Positions 17,462 through 26,193 of a stretch of DNA of 59,423 bases are shown here, piece by piece; position 1 is the first letter of the stretch, and every line of letters starts with the position of its first letter. The DNA comes from Oculatella sp. LEGE 06141 (GTDB lineage Bacteria; Cyanobacteriota; Cyanobacteriia; Elainellales; Elainellaceae). The notes under the pieces were generated by a model. The model made no database searches and was not told the origin of the DNA. It saw nothing but the letters and a program-made list of their open reading frames with translations. Location: positions 1-59,423 of the forward strand of contig NZ_JADEWO010000042.1 of assembly GCF_015207605.1 (NCBI RefSeq), written 5' to 3'. The position numbers were made by a program, and so were the translations under genes.

Positions 17462-18622
17462 ATGGATGGATTAAAAATTGTAGTCATTGGTGCCGGAATT
17501 GGAGGGTTAAGTGCTGGTATCGCGCTGAAGCAAGCCGGATTTGACGTAGAAATTTACGATCGCGTCAAAGAACTGCGTCCAGTAGGAGCGGGGATCTCGC
17601 TCTGGTCGAACGGGGTTAAGGTGCTCAATCGCCTCGGTTTGGGCGCAGAGATGGCGAAGATTGGCGGTCAAATGAACCGCATGGAGTACCGTACCCAAAC
17701 CGGAGAGTTGCTTAATGATATTGATTTAATGCCGTTGATTCATGATGTGGGTCAGCGTCCTTATCCGGTGGCGCGGCGAGACTTGCAGCACATGCTGATG
17801 CAGGCGTTTCCGGGAGATGTAAAGCTGGGGCACAAATGTGTTGGGGTTGAAGAAGATGAAACGGGAGTGACAGCCTTCTTCGAAAACGGACACCAGGCCA
17901 GGGGTGATTTGCTCATTGCAGCGGATGGGATTCGCTCAATTTTGCGAACGCATGTGCTGGGTCAAGAAGTAGAACCTCAGTATGGCGGGTACATCAACTG
18001 GAATGGGTTAGTTCCGGCGGATGAATCGCTGGCCCCCAGGGACTGCTGGATCATTTATGTGGGAGAGCATAAACGGGTATCAATGATGCCTGTGGCGGGC
18101 GATCGCTTCTACTTCTTTTTTGATGTGCCGTTGCCTAAAGGTACGCCTGCAAATCCGGACACTTATAAAGCTGAATTGAAGCAGCATTTTCAAGGATGGG
18201 CAGATCCAGTGCAAACCCTGATTGAACGCCTTGATCCCTATGCGGTAGCTCGTCCTGAAATTCATGATGTTGGTCCAATCGATCGCTTTGTTAAGGGTCG
18301 AGTGGCGTTACTCGGTGATTCAGCCCATGCCACCTGCCCGGATCTGGGGCAGGGTGGGTGTCAGGCAATGGAAGACTCGCTGGTACTAACCAACTACCTG
18401 ATGACCACCAACTTAGGAGTAGAGTATGCCCTCAAACGGTATGAAATGGAGCGCAAAGCGCGTGCCAATGCGGTTGTACAAAAGGCGCGGCAGCGAGCCG
18501 AGCAGATTCATGGCAAAGAACCAGACGTGACGCAGCGGTGGTACAGCCAGTTGGCAACTGAATCACCTACCGATGTTACAGGTGCCATTACAAAAGTGAT
18601 CATGGCAGGCCCGCTTCGTTAA
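17462..18622 (+). CDS. hpxO: FAD-dependent urate hydroxylase
   Basis: A 386-residue flavin monooxygenase that oxidises urate to 5-hydroxyisourate with NADH and oxygen. The dinucleotide fold motif VVIGAGIGGLSAGIALKQAG is at residues 7-26. The DG motif GDLLIAADGIRS and the second FAD motif VALLGDSAHATCPDLGQGGC are in place, and length matches HpxO (about 385). The assignment rests strongly on context: it is followed by a urate/xanthine-type permease, 5-hydroxyisourate hydrolase and OHCU decarboxylase. Other class A flavin monooxygenases look alike, but this context is hard to explain otherwise. The start ATG is 17462. The 590-base leader upstream contains the NtcA-like promoter. Confidence 0.9.
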   Translation: MDGLKIVVIGAGIGGLSAGIALKQAGFDVEIYDRVKELRPVGAGISLWSNGVKVLNRLGLGAEMAKIGGQMNRMEYRTQTGELLNDIDLMPLIHDVGQRPYPVARRDLQHMLMQAFPGDVKLGHKCVGVEEDETGVTAFFENGHQARGDLLIAADGIRSILRTHVLGQEVEPQYGGYINWNGLVPADESLAPRDCWIIYVGEHKRVSMMPVAGDRFYFFFDVPLPKGTPANPDTYKAELKQHFQGWADPVQTLIERLDPYAVARPEIHDVGPIDRFVKGRVALLGDSAHATCPDLGQGGCQAMEDSLVLTNYLMTTNLGVEYALKRYEMERKARANAVVQKARQRAEQIHGKEPDVTQRWYSQLATESPTDVTGAITKVIMAGPLR

Positions 18623-18666
18623 TACCGCCGTGATGAGTGTTTAAGCGATCAGTCGTTGGAGGATAT

Positions 18667-20097
18667 ATGGCTCAATCCAATCAAGAATTTGTGCTAGACG
18701 AGGTGCAACCGTCTGGCGAAGTCTCCGTTAACTCCGAGTTGATCTATGGTTTAGATGACAGACCTCCCGTTATAGAAGCCTTTTTTGTAGCGCTTCAGCA
18801 TGTGCTGGCCGCCTTCGTTGGCATCATTACTCCACCGTTAATTATTTGCACCGCCTTAGGGCTAGACCCGGCAAATACCAGTTATGTCATCAGCATGTCG
18901 CTGTTTGTGTCGGGGGTGGCTACCTTTATCCAGTGCAAGCGGATTGGCCCGGTGGGGTCTGGATTACTGAGTTTGCAAGGCACTAGCTTTTCGTTTCTAG
19001 GGCCAATCATTGGGGTGGGTACTGCTGCTGTGCAGGGAGGGCAATCGCCCGAGGGTGCCCTGTCTCTCATTTTTGGCGTGTGTTTCTTTGGCGCATTCAT
19101 TGAAGTCTTTTTAAGCCGTTTTTTACATCTGGCTCAAAAAATCATTACGCCTGTTGTTTCCGGTACGGTTGTAATGGTGATTGGGTTGAGCTTAATCAAA
19201 ACAGGTATTACCAGCATGGCAGGTGGCGTAGCCGCACAGCAAAACGGTACCTTTGGCAGCTATCAAAACCTGGGACTGGGAGGGTTAGTGCTGGGTATTA
19301 TTGTGTTGCTGAACATGACCGGAAACCGTTACCTGAGAATGGGAGCGATCGCCATTGGGTTGGCCGTGGGCTACATCATCTCCATCGGATTAGGACTGGT
19401 CGATTTCAGCTTATTAGCAAGGCTACCCCTGGTTAGCATCCCAATCCCGTTTCGCTATGGCATGAGCTTTAACTTTGCGGCATTTGTACCGTTTATTTTG
19501 CTGTATTTGATTACGGCCATTGAAACGATTGGCGATTTAACTGCAACCTCGGCGGTTTCAAAGCAACCGATCAAAGGAAAAGTGTATTTCCGTCGCATTA
19601 AGGGAGGTGTCTTAGGTGACGGGGTAAACTCCCTGATAGCAGCAGTGTTCAACACCTTTCCCAACACCACGTTTAGCCAAAACAATGGGGTCATCCAGAT
19701 GACCGGAGTGGGCAGCCGCTATGTGGGTTTTTATGTGGCCGGTATCTTTACGGTGATTGGATTACTGCCAATTATTGGCGGTCTATTTCAGGCCATTCCT
19801 CAACCGGTGTTGGGCGGTGCCACCATTGTGATGTTCGGTTCTATTGCAGTAGCGGGTATCAATATTGTGGCATCTACCACGATCGATCGCCGTGCCCTGA
19901 TCATCATTGCGGTGTCTCTTGCTTTGGGGTTAGGGGTCGTATATGTACCCGAAATATTGGTTGATAAACCAGCGCTGCTGAAGAACATTTTCTCATCCGG
20001 CATTTCAACGGGAGGGTTAACGGCGATCGTGCTGAACTGGCTCTTGCCACAGAACTTTGGGGCAGAGGAAACACCACCCGCCGAGCCAGAAGCCTAA
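18667..20097 (+). CDS. NCS2-family urate/xanthine permease
   Basis: A 476-residue inner-membrane symporter with 12-14 hydrophobic segments, of the nucleobase:cation symporter-2 family. The signature FNTFPNTTFSQNNGVIQMTG carries the QNNGVIQ motif seen in uric acid and xanthine carriers rather than uracil carriers. The start is ATG 18667, placed by GGAGG seven bases upstream; the longer frame begins 30 bases earlier without a ribosome site. It lies 44 bases after the urate hydroxylase and 18 before uraH, so it is in the same operon and should bring urate into the cell. Confidence 0.92.
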   Translation: MAQSNQEFVLDEVQPSGEVSVNSELIYGLDDRPPVIEAFFVALQHVLAAFVGIITPPLIICTALGLDPANTSYVISMSLFVSGVATFIQCKRIGPVGSGLLSLQGTSFSFLGPIIGVGTAAVQGGQSPEGALSLIFGVCFFGAFIEVFLSRFLHLAQKIITPVVSGTVVMVIGLSLIKTGITSMAGGVAAQQNGTFGSYQNLGLGGLVLGIIVLLNMTGNRYLRMGAIAIGLAVGYIISIGLGLVDFSLLARLPLVSIPIPFRYGMSFNFAAFVPFILLYLITAIETIGDLTATSAVSKQPIKGKVYFRRIKGGVLGDGVNSLIAAVFNTFPNTTFSQNNGVIQMTGVGSRYVGFYVAGIFTVIGLLPIIGGLFQAIPQPVLGGATIVMFGSIAVAGINIVASTTIDRRALIIIAVSLALGLGVVYVPEILVDKPALLKNIFSSGISTGGLTAIVLNWLLPQNFGAEETPPAEPEA

Positions 20098-20115
20098 CCC
20101 AGCAGGAGCAAATTA

Positions 20116-20478
20116 ATGGCAGGGAAACTAACGACGCATGTTCTGGATACCGTTCGAGGTGGCCCTGCCGCTGGGATGACCATTGAACTTTGGTCAGTTG
20201 ATGGTCAGACGGGTGAGAAAACGTTGCTCAAAACTATCATTACTAACGCCGATGGACGCACGGACGCGCCGCTGTTAGTTGAGCAGGAATTCACATCAGG
20301 GATCTACGAACTTGTGTTTGTAGTGGGTCGTTACTTTTCCCACTATCTGGATACATTGCCCAAACCAGCCTTTCTCGATCGCGTCCCCATTCAGTTTGGG
20401 ATTGCCGATCCAACGACTCATTATCATGTACCGTTGCTGGTTTCACCCTGGGCATACAGCACCTATCGCGGCAGTTAA
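20116..20478 (+). CDS. uraH: 5-hydroxyisourate hydrolase
   Basis: A 120-residue transthyretin-related protein. It hydrolyses 5-hydroxyisourate to OHCU, the second step of urate degradation. Diagnostic residues are His8 in LTTHVLDTVRG, the Arg in NADGRTDAPLL, the His pair in THYHVPLLVSPW, and the C-terminal tetrapeptide YRGS. The tetrapeptide separates the enzyme from true transthyretin. It is cytosolic with no signal peptide, 18 bases after the permease, with an AGGAG ribosome site in that gap. Confidence 0.97.
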   Translation: MAGKLTTHVLDTVRGGPAAGMTIELWSVDGQTGEKTLLKTIITNADGRTDAPLLVEQEFTSGIYELVFVVGRYFSHYLDTLPKPAFLDRVPIQFGIADPTTHYHVPLLVSPWAYSTYRGS

Positions 20479-20607
20479 TCTGCTGCTGGATTGGTTTCTA
20501 CGAGGTGGTTTGAAGCGATGGTAATGGGGCAATTAGTTCTGCTGATTGCCCCCATTGCTTACAACAGACGTTCAGCAATTTTAATTCAGTGTGAGGAGCA
20601 TCATATC

Positions 20608-22443
20608 GTGACCGTTCAGTCATGGAAATTTCTGTTGGGCATTTTGATGTTGGGGATTCCTTTAAGCGTGGCTGATGAGGCGATCGCCACTCATCAATCT
20701 GTTTCAGGTGGATTAGAGTTAGCACAACCTGCAAAGGTCGATCTGACCAAGGACACTATTCCAATCGTTTTAGAACCTCATCAATTGCCTGTGCCTGTTG
20801 CGCCTGATCGGGAGGCGATTTATGAACCGGATCAGGCTCAGGCGTTAGGACAATTAACCTCTGTTTCTCAATTGGCCGATGTTCAGGCAACGGATTGGGC
20901 GTATCAAGCCTTGCAATCCCTGGTAGAACGATATGGTTGTATCGTAGGTTATCCTGACCAAACTTTTCGGGGTAATCGAAGCTTGACCCGTTACGAATTT
21001 GCGGCCGGACTCAATGCTTGTCTCGATCGCATCAATGAGTTGATTGGGACAGCCAGCAACGATTTGGCAACTGAAGCCGATTTAGCAACGCTACAACGGT
21101 TGCAGGCAGAGTTTGCCTCCGAGTTAGCCACCTTCCAAGACCAGGTGGAGGGACTGGAAGCGCGAACGACGGCACTGGAAGGGCAGCAATTTTCAACAAC
21201 AACGGTGCTGACGGGTAACGTGTGGTTCAACTTAACCCAGGCATTTTCGTCAGGGGATGTCCTGGCAGAACGAAGTCTTACGGTGCCAGATAGCGCGTTT
21301 GCTCCGCCCACCCGCGACGCAAACAACCGTCCCACCAGGGTGGAACGGGATCAGCCGCAAGCCACCTTTGGCTATTACTCTTTCTTAACGCTTACCACCT
21401 CGTTTACGGGGGAAGATGCTCTTGTGACTCAACTGGCCGTTGGTAACAGTAGTTCCCCTGCCAATCAATTAGTGTCTGCTGGGTTCTTCAATTCCTGGGG
21501 AACGCCCTTTCTGGATCAAACTGGAACACCAACCACCGGAACGTTTGTCTTGCGTGAGCTGTTTTACTCTGTTCCCATTGGCGATAATGTTCAACTGGCG
21601 GTAGGGCCACGGCTCAATTACTACCGATACTTTGATGGCAATCGCTTTACCTTTTTTCTCAATGGCGCAACCAGTTTTAACTCTAACGGCAGTACCTTAC
21701 TCAACGCGATCGACCGGGGTTCGGGGGCTGTAGTCAGTTGGGCGATCGCTGAACCGCTAGATTTGACCCTGGGATATCTGGCCGAAAATACCGAGTTTTT
21801 AAACCCTGCTGTATTTAACACAGCCAGTAATCCAGCCGATGGGTTGTTTAACAGTTCTAATACCATTAGCGCTCAGTTGGCCTATTCTCCCAGTGCGGCG
21901 TTCAATCTGCGGCTCATTTATGCTCGCTCTAGCCTCAAGCCCTACAACGGTTTCATTGGTGGAGCGGTAGGCGAACCCCTGCCCTACGGATATGCTGATG
22001 ATGGCTTTGGCGGCACGGTTCGAGATTCAGGTGCGGATACCTTTGTCGCTAACTTTGATTGGCTGATTACAGATGGAATTGGACTCTTTGGTCGCTATTC
22101 CTATGGCCGACTTGATATCAACCCAACCAATCCAAACCGTTCTGGTGGAGATATTCGCGTTCAGTCCTTCCAGGTAGGTCTGGGATTTCCAGATTTAGGC
22201 AGGGAAGGGGCATTAGGAGTGATTTCGTTCCTCGTTCCCCATGATTACCTGGAAGGACGGCGATTCTTGCTGTCGGGCGGCGGAGATGGCGGCACGCAGT
22301 ATGAGCTAGAAGTGTCTTACCGCTACCCTATTAGCAATAACATTGCCATTGTTCCAGCCTTTTACACGATCTGGAATCCCAACAATTTTGACAGCAATCC
22401 AACGGTGTTTGTGGGTAATCTCCGAACTCAATTCAGCTTTTAA
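20608..22443 (+). CDS. SLH-domain cyanobacterial porin (iron-uptake-porin/OprB type)
   Basis: A 611-residue outer-membrane protein. It has a signal peptide at the start (VQSWKFLLGILMLGIPLSVA), then a linker, and an SLH domain near residues 88-150 (LADVQATDWAYQALQSLVER, PDQTFRGNRSLTRYEF). A short coiled coil follows (LQAEFASELATFQDQVEGLE), then an OprB-like beta barrel ending in aromatic FVGNLRTQFSF. GTG 20608 is chosen because AGGAG lies nine bases upstream and it begins right at the signal peptide; the open frame upstream is not signal-like. It lies between uraH and uraD, so it may admit urate or another nitrogen compound through the outer membrane. Most relatives are general or iron-linked porins, so this role is inferred. 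Confidence 0.85.
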   Translation: MTVQSWKFLLGILMLGIPLSVADEAIATHQSVSGGLELAQPAKVDLTKDTIPIVLEPHQLPVPVAPDREAIYEPDQAQALGQLTSVSQLADVQATDWAYQALQSLVERYGCIVGYPDQTFRGNRSLTRYEFAAGLNACLDRINELIGTASNDLATEADLATLQRLQAEFASELATFQDQVEGLEARTTALEGQQFSTTTVLTGNVWFNLTQAFSSGDVLAERSLTVPDSAFAPPTRDANNRPTRVERDQPQATFGYYSFLTLTTSFTGEDALVTQLAVGNSSSPANQLVSAGFFNSWGTPFLDQTGTPTTGTFVLRELFYSVPIGDNVQLAVGPRLNYYRYFDGNRFTFFLNGATSFNSNGSTLLNAIDRGSGAVVSWAIAEPLDLTLGYLAENTEFLNPAVFNTASNPADGLFNSSNTISAQLAYSPSAAFNLRLIYARSSLKPYNGFIGGAVGEPLPYGYADDGFGGTVRDSGADTFVANFDWLITDGIGLFGRYSYGRLDINPTNPNRSGGDIRVQSFQVGLGFPDLGREGALGVISFLVPHDYLEGRRFLLSGGGDGGTQYELEVSYRYPISNNIAIVPAFYTIWNPNNFDSNPTVFVGNLRTQFSF

Positions 22444-22680
22444 AGACTATTTGAAACGGGCTGAACGTCAGTCGAACGGTTCTCTTTTTTAACCGCGATC
22501 GTTCCATCAAACGGTGTCCAAGCCGTACGGAATGGGAGATTTAGGGAACAAATGCAGAACATTTCATTCGTTTCAAACCATCTTTTCCGTTGAATGGTCG
22601 GCTGAACTTAGCGAAACGAGTAATGGGCCGTCGTAGAAAGTTCGGCTCATTACCGATTCAACCTCTTACCTGTCACTACC

Positions 22681-23184
22681 ATGCCTTACAGCATTACTGA
22701 ATTAAACCAGATGGATCGAGAGACATTCGTTAAAGCGTTTGGGGCTGTGTTTGAAGACACCCCGGCGATCGCAGCTCAAGCCTGGTTAGCCCGTCCTTTT
22801 CGTGACATAGATGATCTGCATCAAAAAATGATAGAAGTGGTGAACCAAATGACACCAGACGATCAGCTAGCCCTGATTCGTGCCCACCCTGATTTGGGGA
22901 GTCAGGCAAAAATGGCAGAGGCATCTGTCAAGGAACAGGAAGGCATTGGCCTGAATCGGTTAGATGCTCAAGAATATGAACGCTTTCAACGGTTGAACCA
23001 AACCTACAAAGACAAATTTCAATTTCCGTTCATTGTTGCTGTCAAGCATCACACCAAGGCCAGCGTTCTAGAAGCATTTGAACAGCGCTTGAACAATACT
23101 ATTCTTACAGAAATCAAACAGGCGTTGCTGGAAATTAATCAAATTGCTCGATTTCGATTGTCTAATTTGGTGGAGCGATCGTAA
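22681..23184 (+). CDS. uraD: OHCU decarboxylase
   Basis: A 167-residue enzyme that decarboxylates 2-oxo-4-hydroxy-4-carboxy-5-ureidoimidazoline to S-allantoin, the third step after urate oxidation. The catalytic His69 lies in IRAHPDLGSQ. The second family block is NQTYKDKFQFPFIVAVKHH, then ASVLEAFEQRLNN, and the C-terminal block is LEINQIARFRLSNLV. It is all alpha and cytosolic. It starts 237 bases after the porin, a gap with no clear gene, and may have its own promoter. With uraH and the urate hydroxylase it completes urate to allantoin. Confidence 0.96.
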   Translation: MPYSITELNQMDRETFVKAFGAVFEDTPAIAAQAWLARPFRDIDDLHQKMIEVVNQMTPDDQLALIRAHPDLGSQAKMAEASVKEQEGIGLNRLDAQEYERFQRLNQTYKDKFQFPFIVAVKHHTKASVLEAFEQRLNNTILTEIKQALLEINQIARFRLSNLVERS

Positions 23185-23447
23185 CCTCTGGCACGCTCAA
23201 ATATAAATTAATTGATGTTAAGAGTTGTTGATATTATTGGCTCATTAGTTTGGATGATTTTGAGACAAGACAAAACGAACATTGCACAGAATCAAAACGA
23301 TGAAAGCTATCAGTATTAAGTGAGCCGAATCGTCACAGCCAAGAGCATAAGCGCAATGGTTAGGTGATGTTCAAGTCAAATAACATCCCATCAGCGTGCA
23401 GACTCAAACAGGTTGAAAAGCGGTTCGGCAATGATTACAAATAAAGT

Positions 23448-23489
23448 GTAAGCCCTAATACAAAAGAGCCTCATTTATTCTTGTATACC
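23448..23489 (+). promoter_or_regulatory. NtcA-activated promoter of the amino-acid-type ABC operon
   Basis: A perfect GTAN8TAC box at 23448-23461 inside TGTAAGCCCTAATACA is followed by exactly 22 bases and a -10 element TATACC at 23484-23489. This is the canonical NtcA-dependent architecture. The start of transcription should be near 23496, about 100 bases before the permease gene. The remainder of 23185-23598 shows no gene. Confidence 0.78.
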
Positions 23490-23598
23490 GTTTACATTCG
23501 TTGAACTAATTTTGCTGCCGGGGACAACTATTCAAAGCGTCCCAACGTTTTACATTGAGGTGATTTGATTTTGGTTAACCTTGAGTGTTTGAAATTCT

Positions 23599-24273
23599 AT
23601 GGATTATACTCTTCAGTTTTCGGTAGTTTGGAACAACATTGGTCTTTTTATTCAGGGCGTTTTGCTGACGTTGCAACTCGCAATCACATCCATCAGCTTT
23701 GGATTAATTCTTGGCATCCTTGGCGCATTGGGTAGAACTTCAGATAATCGTCTTTTTAACGGAATTTCAATTGCATATGTAGAATTTATCCGCAACACGC
23801 CATTTCTCATTCAACTGTTTTTCTTCTTCTTTGGGTTGCCAAGTATTGGGCTGCGTTTATCCCCGTGGCAGGCGGCTGTGATTGCCTTGGCCATCAACTT
23901 TGGTGCCTATTCGACGGAAATTGTCCGAGCTGGAATTGAAGGAATTCGTAAAGGACAAATTGAAGCCGGATTGGCGCTCGGATTCAAAAAACTACAAATT
24001 TTTCGTCATATTGTCTTAATTCCGGCACTGGGTAATATTTATCCGGCATTGGTTAGCCAAATTGTGATCGCTATTTTGTTTACCAGCGTCGTGTCTCAAA
24101 TCTCTGCTGAAGAATTAACGTTTGTAGGAAATTATTTGCAGTCCCGCACGTTTCGCAGTTTTGAGGTGTATCTCGCGATCGCACTCATTTATGTCGGCAT
24201 TGTTTGGTTGATTAAAGCGATCGCCTTTTTAATTCAAAAGCGCTTCTTTGCGTTTATGCAATACACCCGCTAA
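23599..24273 (+). CDS. polar-amino-acid-type ABC permease 1
   Basis: A 224-residue permease of the HisM/GlnP family. About five hydrophobic segments are seen (LFIQGVLLTLQLAITSISFG, IAYVEFIRNTPFLIQLFFFF). RNTPFL is characteristic of amino-acid permeases. The ATPase-docking loop is GQIEAGLALGFKKLQIFRHI. It pairs with the next gene, 30 bases downstream, to form the membrane channel. It lies directly downstream of the NtcA-like box, so expression under nitrogen limitation is expected. The substrate could be an amino acid or, given the neighbours, a ureido compound such as allantoin or allantoate; that is speculation. Confidence 0.93.
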   Translation: MDYTLQFSVVWNNIGLFIQGVLLTLQLAITSISFGLILGILGALGRTSDNRLFNGISIAYVEFIRNTPFLIQLFFFFFGLPSIGLRLSPWQAAVIALAINFGAYSTEIVRAGIEGIRKGQIEAGLALGFKKLQIFRHIVLIPALGNIYPALVSQIVIAILFTSVVSQISAEELTFVGNYLQSRTFRSFEVYLAIALIYVGIVWLIKAIAFLIQKRFFAFMQYTR

Positions 24274-24303
24274 TCGTTTTAACGCTACTCACCTGAGCCG
24301 ACC

Positions 24304-24957
24304 ATGCAAGATTTTACACTGCCGCAAATTTTTACCAACTTATTGCTGGCCACGAGGTGGACTATTGTACTGTCTGCGATCGCCTTCGTTGGCGGTGGCT
24401 TCGTTGGGTTTCTGGTCATGCTGATGCGAATCTCACCCAACAAATTTATTCGCTACCCCAGTATGCTCTACGTCGAGTTCTTTCAAGGCACACCGCTCCT
24501 GATGCAACTGTTCCTCACCTTCTTTGGGTTATCGGTCATCCTGGATTGGAATTTGTCTCCCTGGACGGCGGCGGCGATCGCATTAACCACCTACAGCAGC
24601 GCTTTTTTGTCTGATATCTGGCGCGGGTCAGTGGAGGCGATTCCTAAAGGACAGTGGGAAGCGTCAACAGCTCTGGGGTTGAACTATGTCAGACAGCTTC
24701 AGCGCGTTATCCTGCCGCAGGCGGTCAAAATGTCGATTCCGCCGACCGTTGGCTTTGCGGTGCAGGTGATTAAGGGAACCTCTCTCGCCTCTGTTATTGG
24801 GTTTGTTGAGCTAACTCGCTCGGCAACCGCTATCAGCAATGTCACCTTTCAACCCTTCCTGATATTTACGATCGCAGCCATTATCTACTTCTGCCTGTGT
24901 TTTCCGCTTTCCTTGCTCAGCAAGCGGTTAGAACACCAATTTGCCTATAGAACCTAA
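24304..24957 (+). CDS. polar-amino-acid-type ABC permease 2
   Basis: A 217-residue permease, the partner of the upstream gene. Typical motifs are LYVEFFQGTPLLMQLFLTFF and the docking loop GQWEASTALGLNYVRQLQRV followed by ILPQAVKMSIPP. There are five hydrophobic segments. The 30-base spacing and matching family mean co-transcription and a heterodimeric channel. A 189-base gap with a hairpin follows before the binding protein. No ATPase gene is present in this group, so a subunit encoded elsewhere must be shared. Confidence 0.93.
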   Translation: MQDFTLPQIFTNLLLATRWTIVLSAIAFVGGGFVGFLVMLMRISPNKFIRYPSMLYVEFFQGTPLLMQLFLTFFGLSVILDWNLSPWTAAAIALTTYSSAFLSDIWRGSVEAIPKGQWEASTALGLNYVRQLQRVILPQAVKMSIPPTVGFAVQVIKGTSLASVIGFVELTRSATAISNVTFQPFLIFTIAAIIYFCLCFPLSLLSKRLEHQFAYRT

Positions 24958-24977
24958 TTGAACCATTTAGAGGACGC

Positions 24978-25102
24978 TTTAAAAGTATAATTTGTAGCCC
25001 GACACCCGTAGGGGCGTAGCATACGGGCAATACGTCTGGGTCTATTTCAAGGGTTATCTGCCGCATGCTACGCCCTTACAGAAGAGATTTGATACTTTTC
25101 AA
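24978..25102. repeat. inverted-repeat element between permease and binding-protein genes
   Basis: AAAAGTAT (24981-24988) is inverted as ATACTTTT (25092-25099). Inside them GTAGGGGCGTAGCATACGG pairs with CCGCATGCTACGCCCTTAC with few mismatches. The element resembles short cyanobacterial intergenic repeats and could be a MITE. As RNA it would fold strongly and could let the binding protein be expressed at a level different from the permeases. Confidence 0.55.
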
Positions 25103-25146
25103 ACATCTTTTTACATCATTCAAGATCAGTCAGGAGATCGAAAGTA

Positions 25147-26073
25147 ATGTCGAATAGAAGAACCACGCGCACCCCATCCCGTTTCTCTCTGCGCCCGTCG
25201 TGGTTGAGTAGCTTAACAGTGATCGCTGTCGGTTTGGTGATGATGGTCAGCGTGATTGCCTGCTCTAGCGGTTCTGTCACCTCCCAGGCAGTGGTTGGAG
25301 ATGTTGCCACCAGTCAGGCGGCCTCCGGTGCGGCTCCTCAAAGCGCATCCCAAGCCGGATCAACCCTCGATCAAATCATTAGCACTGGCAAGGTTAGAAT
25401 TGCCGTCCCTCAAGATTCGCCTCCCTTTGGTTCAATGGGTACTGATATGCAACCCCAGGGGTATGACGTTGACGTTGCCAAACTGGTGGCAGAATCATTA
25501 GAAGTAGAGCTAGAACTGGTGCCAGTTACCAGTACAAACCGCGTTCCTTACCTGCAAACCAATCGAGCCGATATGGTCATCTCCAGCTTAGGAGCCACAC
25601 CCGAACGAGCCAAGTCCATCTACTTCTCAATTCCTTACGCTCCCTTTTATTCCGGGCTGTACGGGGCACAGAACGTTGCCGTCTCCTCCTATGAAGAGTT
25701 GGCTGGTAAAAGTGTTGGGGTAACGCAAGGATCATTAGAGGATCTGGAACTGACCAAACAGGCTCCAGAAGGGCTTGAGGTCAAGCGGTTCGAGGACAAC
25801 AGCACCACCGCATCCGCGCTATTGGCTGGTCAAGTTGATTTAATTGCCACGGGTAATACGATCGCCAATAAACTCATGCAAGACAACCCAACCAGGACGA
25901 TTGAAAACAAATTTGTGATGAAAAATTCTCCCTGTTACGTTGGCGTTCGTCGTGGCGACTTAGACCTGTTGCAATGGGTGAATGTCTTTGTAGCCAGTAA
26001 GCGACTGTCGGGTGAATTGGATGCACTATCGCAACAGTGGTTTGGTGAACCGTTGGAGCTACCTGCTTTTTAA
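25147..26073 (+). CDS. ABC transporter solute-binding lipoprotein (amino-acid type)
   Basis: A 308-residue member of the SBP_bac_3 family. The N-terminus is a long signal with a lipobox, SVIACSSG, so the protein is anchored at the outer face of the inner membrane by Cys38. A Ser/Ala/Gln linker follows. The binding domain starts at LDQIISTGKVRIAV and contains PPFGSMGTD, the Asp/Arg pocket elements YLQTNRADMVISSL and ERAKSIYFSIPY, and VGVTQGSLEDLEL. It follows the two permeases in the same direction and completes the transporter except for the ATPase. AGGAG lies in the upstream ten bases. The ligand is not predictable. Confidence 0.9.
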   Translation: MSNRRTTRTPSRFSLRPSWLSSLTVIAVGLVMMVSVIACSSGSVTSQAVVGDVATSQAASGAAPQSASQAGSTLDQIISTGKVRIAVPQDSPPFGSMGTDMQPQGYDVDVAKLVAESLEVELELVPVTSTNRVPYLQTNRADMVISSLGATPERAKSIYFSIPYAPFYSGLYGAQNVAVSSYEELAGKSVGVTQGSLEDLELTKQAPEGLEVKRFEDNSTTASALLAGQVDLIATGNTIANKLMQDNPTRTIENKFVMKNSPCYVGVRRGDLDLLQWVNVFVASKRLSGELDALSQQWFGEPLELPAF

Positions 26074-26193
26074 GTTACCAACCATTGCAGGCATCCGTCG
26101 ATTCATCACGAATGGTGCAGGGCGTTGTCTGGCAATACCCCTATCGCGTCAAGGCGGTTATCAAGGTTAATGAAACGCGCCCTCGCCAACGGC

